From the NCBI GenBank assembly GCA_937901285.1, contig CALCHI010000003.1:1-15932 (forward strand): 15,932 nucleotides of DNA, read 5' to 3'. This stretch comes from UBA8437 sp003445035 (GTDB lineage Bacteria > Planctomycetota > Planctomycetia > Planctomycetales > Planctomycetaceae). Shown one piece after another: positions 15,117 to 15,932 of this stretch. The number at the start of each line of letters is the position of its first letter. Positions within the stretch are counted from its first letter, which is position 1. A model generated the notes under the pieces. It searched no databases and was not told the origin of the DNA. It saw only the letters and a list, made by a program, of their open reading frames with translations. A program made the position numbers and the translations under genes.

Positions 15117-15932
15117 CTAGTTGTCTTCGATGGCCTGGAGGAAGTGCCACAGGGCGTCGAATTGCCTGCGGGCGTCGCCGTCGAGCACGTTGTCAACGGC
15201 GGTCGTCTTCCGGTCGGGTGAAAAACGGGGCATCTTCGAATGGGGATCGAGTCGGAGTGGGTCGAACATCCAGTCGAGGTAGAAGCCGTAACGCAGACGC
15301 TGACGCACTCGCGAAAAGTTCACACCCCGGTTGTCGAACGGAGCCAGGGCCGGTGTTTTTCCGACACCGTGGCACTGCATGCAGTTGAAGCCGCCTTGTT
15401 TGCGAGTCAGCTTGTCACCGATCTCAGCCAGGGTCGAATCGGGATCGGGGCCGGCTGTCTTGGCGATGGATACGCCGTGTTCAGCGGCCAGGCCACGCGC
15501 CAGACGGTCCCCCCAGCTCCCGAAGGATGGCATGCGGGCCTTTAGCCATGGTCGCGACGAATGTTCCAGGCGACCGCTCAGCAGTTGGCCGGTCCAGCTG
15601 GTCTGCAGCTTTTCACCTGCCCACGTGAGGTTGGGCAGCACCGAGGGCAACAAACCCCGGTCACTTTCATCGGCAATGATCTCGCGACGGGGACTGACCG
15701 TCGTGTCGCGGTCGTGGCAGGCTGTGCAGCGGAGCGTACGGGTGATGGTTCCGGCAAGTTCCAGGGGGGACTTACCGGGAGCCAGATCAGCGGTTGCGGC
15801 GAGGAAGGCCACCAGGTCGTTCCGCTGCTGTTTCGTGAAGCCGAACTCCGGCACACGTCGTTTGCCGGTGGCCTGGGACGGTTTTTCGGCCAGGCATCCT
15901 GCCGACGTCGCCTGGCCGAAGGCCAACGGGAC
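15117..15932 (-). CDS. Di-heme cytochrome c protein, C-terminal part (5' end outside window)
   Basis: The frame remains open to the right edge, so at least the N-terminal part is missing; a TTG at 15926 is only a nominal start. Counting from that codon, the visible ~270 residues hold two cytochrome c units: heme 1 CTACH (67-71) with a candidate Met ligand in ARMPSF (M132), and heme 2 CMQCH (182-186) with SKMPRF (M232). The CxxCH plus distal MP layout is that of class I cytochrome c. The upstream part, with AGCLAEKP and FGFTKQQRNDLVAFLAA, resembles the end of a further cytochrome-like domain, so the full protein may carry more hemes and presumably a signal peptide. It is likely periplasmic and involved in electron transfer. 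It lies 15 bases upstream of the sulfatase and probably shares its transcript. The partner and pathway are not evident. Confidence 0.85.
   Translation of the reverse strand, partial: VPLAFGQATSAGCLAEKPSQATGKRRVPEFGFTKQQRNDLVAFLAATADLAPGKSPLELAGTITRTLRCTACHDRDTTVSPRREIIADESDRGLLPSVLPNLTWAGEKLQTSWTGQLLSGRLEHSSRPWLKARMPSFGSWGDRLARGLAAEHGVSIAKTAGPDPDSTLAEIGDKLTRKQGGFNCMQCHGVGKTPALAPFDNRGVNFSRVRQRLRYGFYLDWMFDPLRLDPHSKMPRFSPDRKTTAVDNVLDGDARRQFDALWHFLQAIEDN

Noticed and set aside
14190..15221. Open frame of 343 codons on the + strand, opposite the sulfatase
   Set aside because: Covers a sulfatase with an intact active site and crosses its start region; no domain is visible in the translation.
1..15932. 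Search for CRISPR arrays, tRNA or rRNA genes, transposases, toxin-antitoxin or known defence genes
   Set aside because: No regularly spaced repeats, tRNA-like cloverleaf, rRNA segments or transposase motifs were seen. The helicase is a standard Rep/UvrD type without nuclease or other defence-associated fusion.

Overview
The window is GC-rich, densely coded DNA that looks like a planctomycete (Planctomycetota) chromosome. The signature is protein content: a Tat-exported DUF1501 protein, a pre-peptidase C-terminal (PPC)-domain protein, a PSCyt2/DUF1549-PSD1/DUF1553 cytochrome-like protein and a PSCyt1-WD40 protein in a row. These families are strongly expanded in planctomycetes. Sulfatase, glucuronoyl esterase and chitinase-like genes fit the same polysaccharide-degrading lifestyle. 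I saw no rRNA, tRNA, CRISPR array, insertion sequence or other mobile element, and no stretch over 300 bases without a gene.

Layout. Positions 1-738 (+) hold the 3' part of an unrecognised conserved protein. A 152-base gap (739-890) holds a perfect 9-bp inverted repeat, a -10-like box and a short palindrome, and leads into a small uncharacterised protein (891-1196). Then comes a four-gene block on the + strand: DUF1501 (1255-2631), PPC/coiled-coil protein (2732-5275), BIG2-PSCyt2-PSD1 protein (5272-7803) and PSCyt1-WD40 protein (7803-9188). The last two junctions overlap by 4 bases and by 1 base, so they are probably translationally coupled. All four products carry export signals, so the block probably encodes an extracytoplasmic assembly; its biochemical job is unknown.

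On the - strand, a GH18 chitinase-like protein (9189-10166) lies 31 bases downstream of a Rep/UvrD/PcrA-type helicase (10198-12228), apparently one transcription unit. The chitinase stop codon directly abuts the stop codon of the convergent WD40 gene with no base between them. A 193-base divergent intergenic region (12229-12421) separates the helicase from a CE15 glucuronoyl esterase (12422-13732, +).

A convergent 40-base gap is followed by a - strand pair: a formylglycine-type sulfatase (13773-15101) downstream of a di-heme cytochrome c protein whose 5' end leaves the window (15117-15932). CE15, sulfatase and GH18 together suggest work on complex, probably sulfated or uronic-acid-containing glycans.

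The most promising material for novelty is the four-gene exported block, with its atypical CX4CH heme-like motif, and two enzymes with changed active-site positions: CE15 with Asn where the fungal catalytic Glu sits, and a sulfatase with CHPTR and GKWQL. All protein assignments come from reading motifs by eye; no database search was run.
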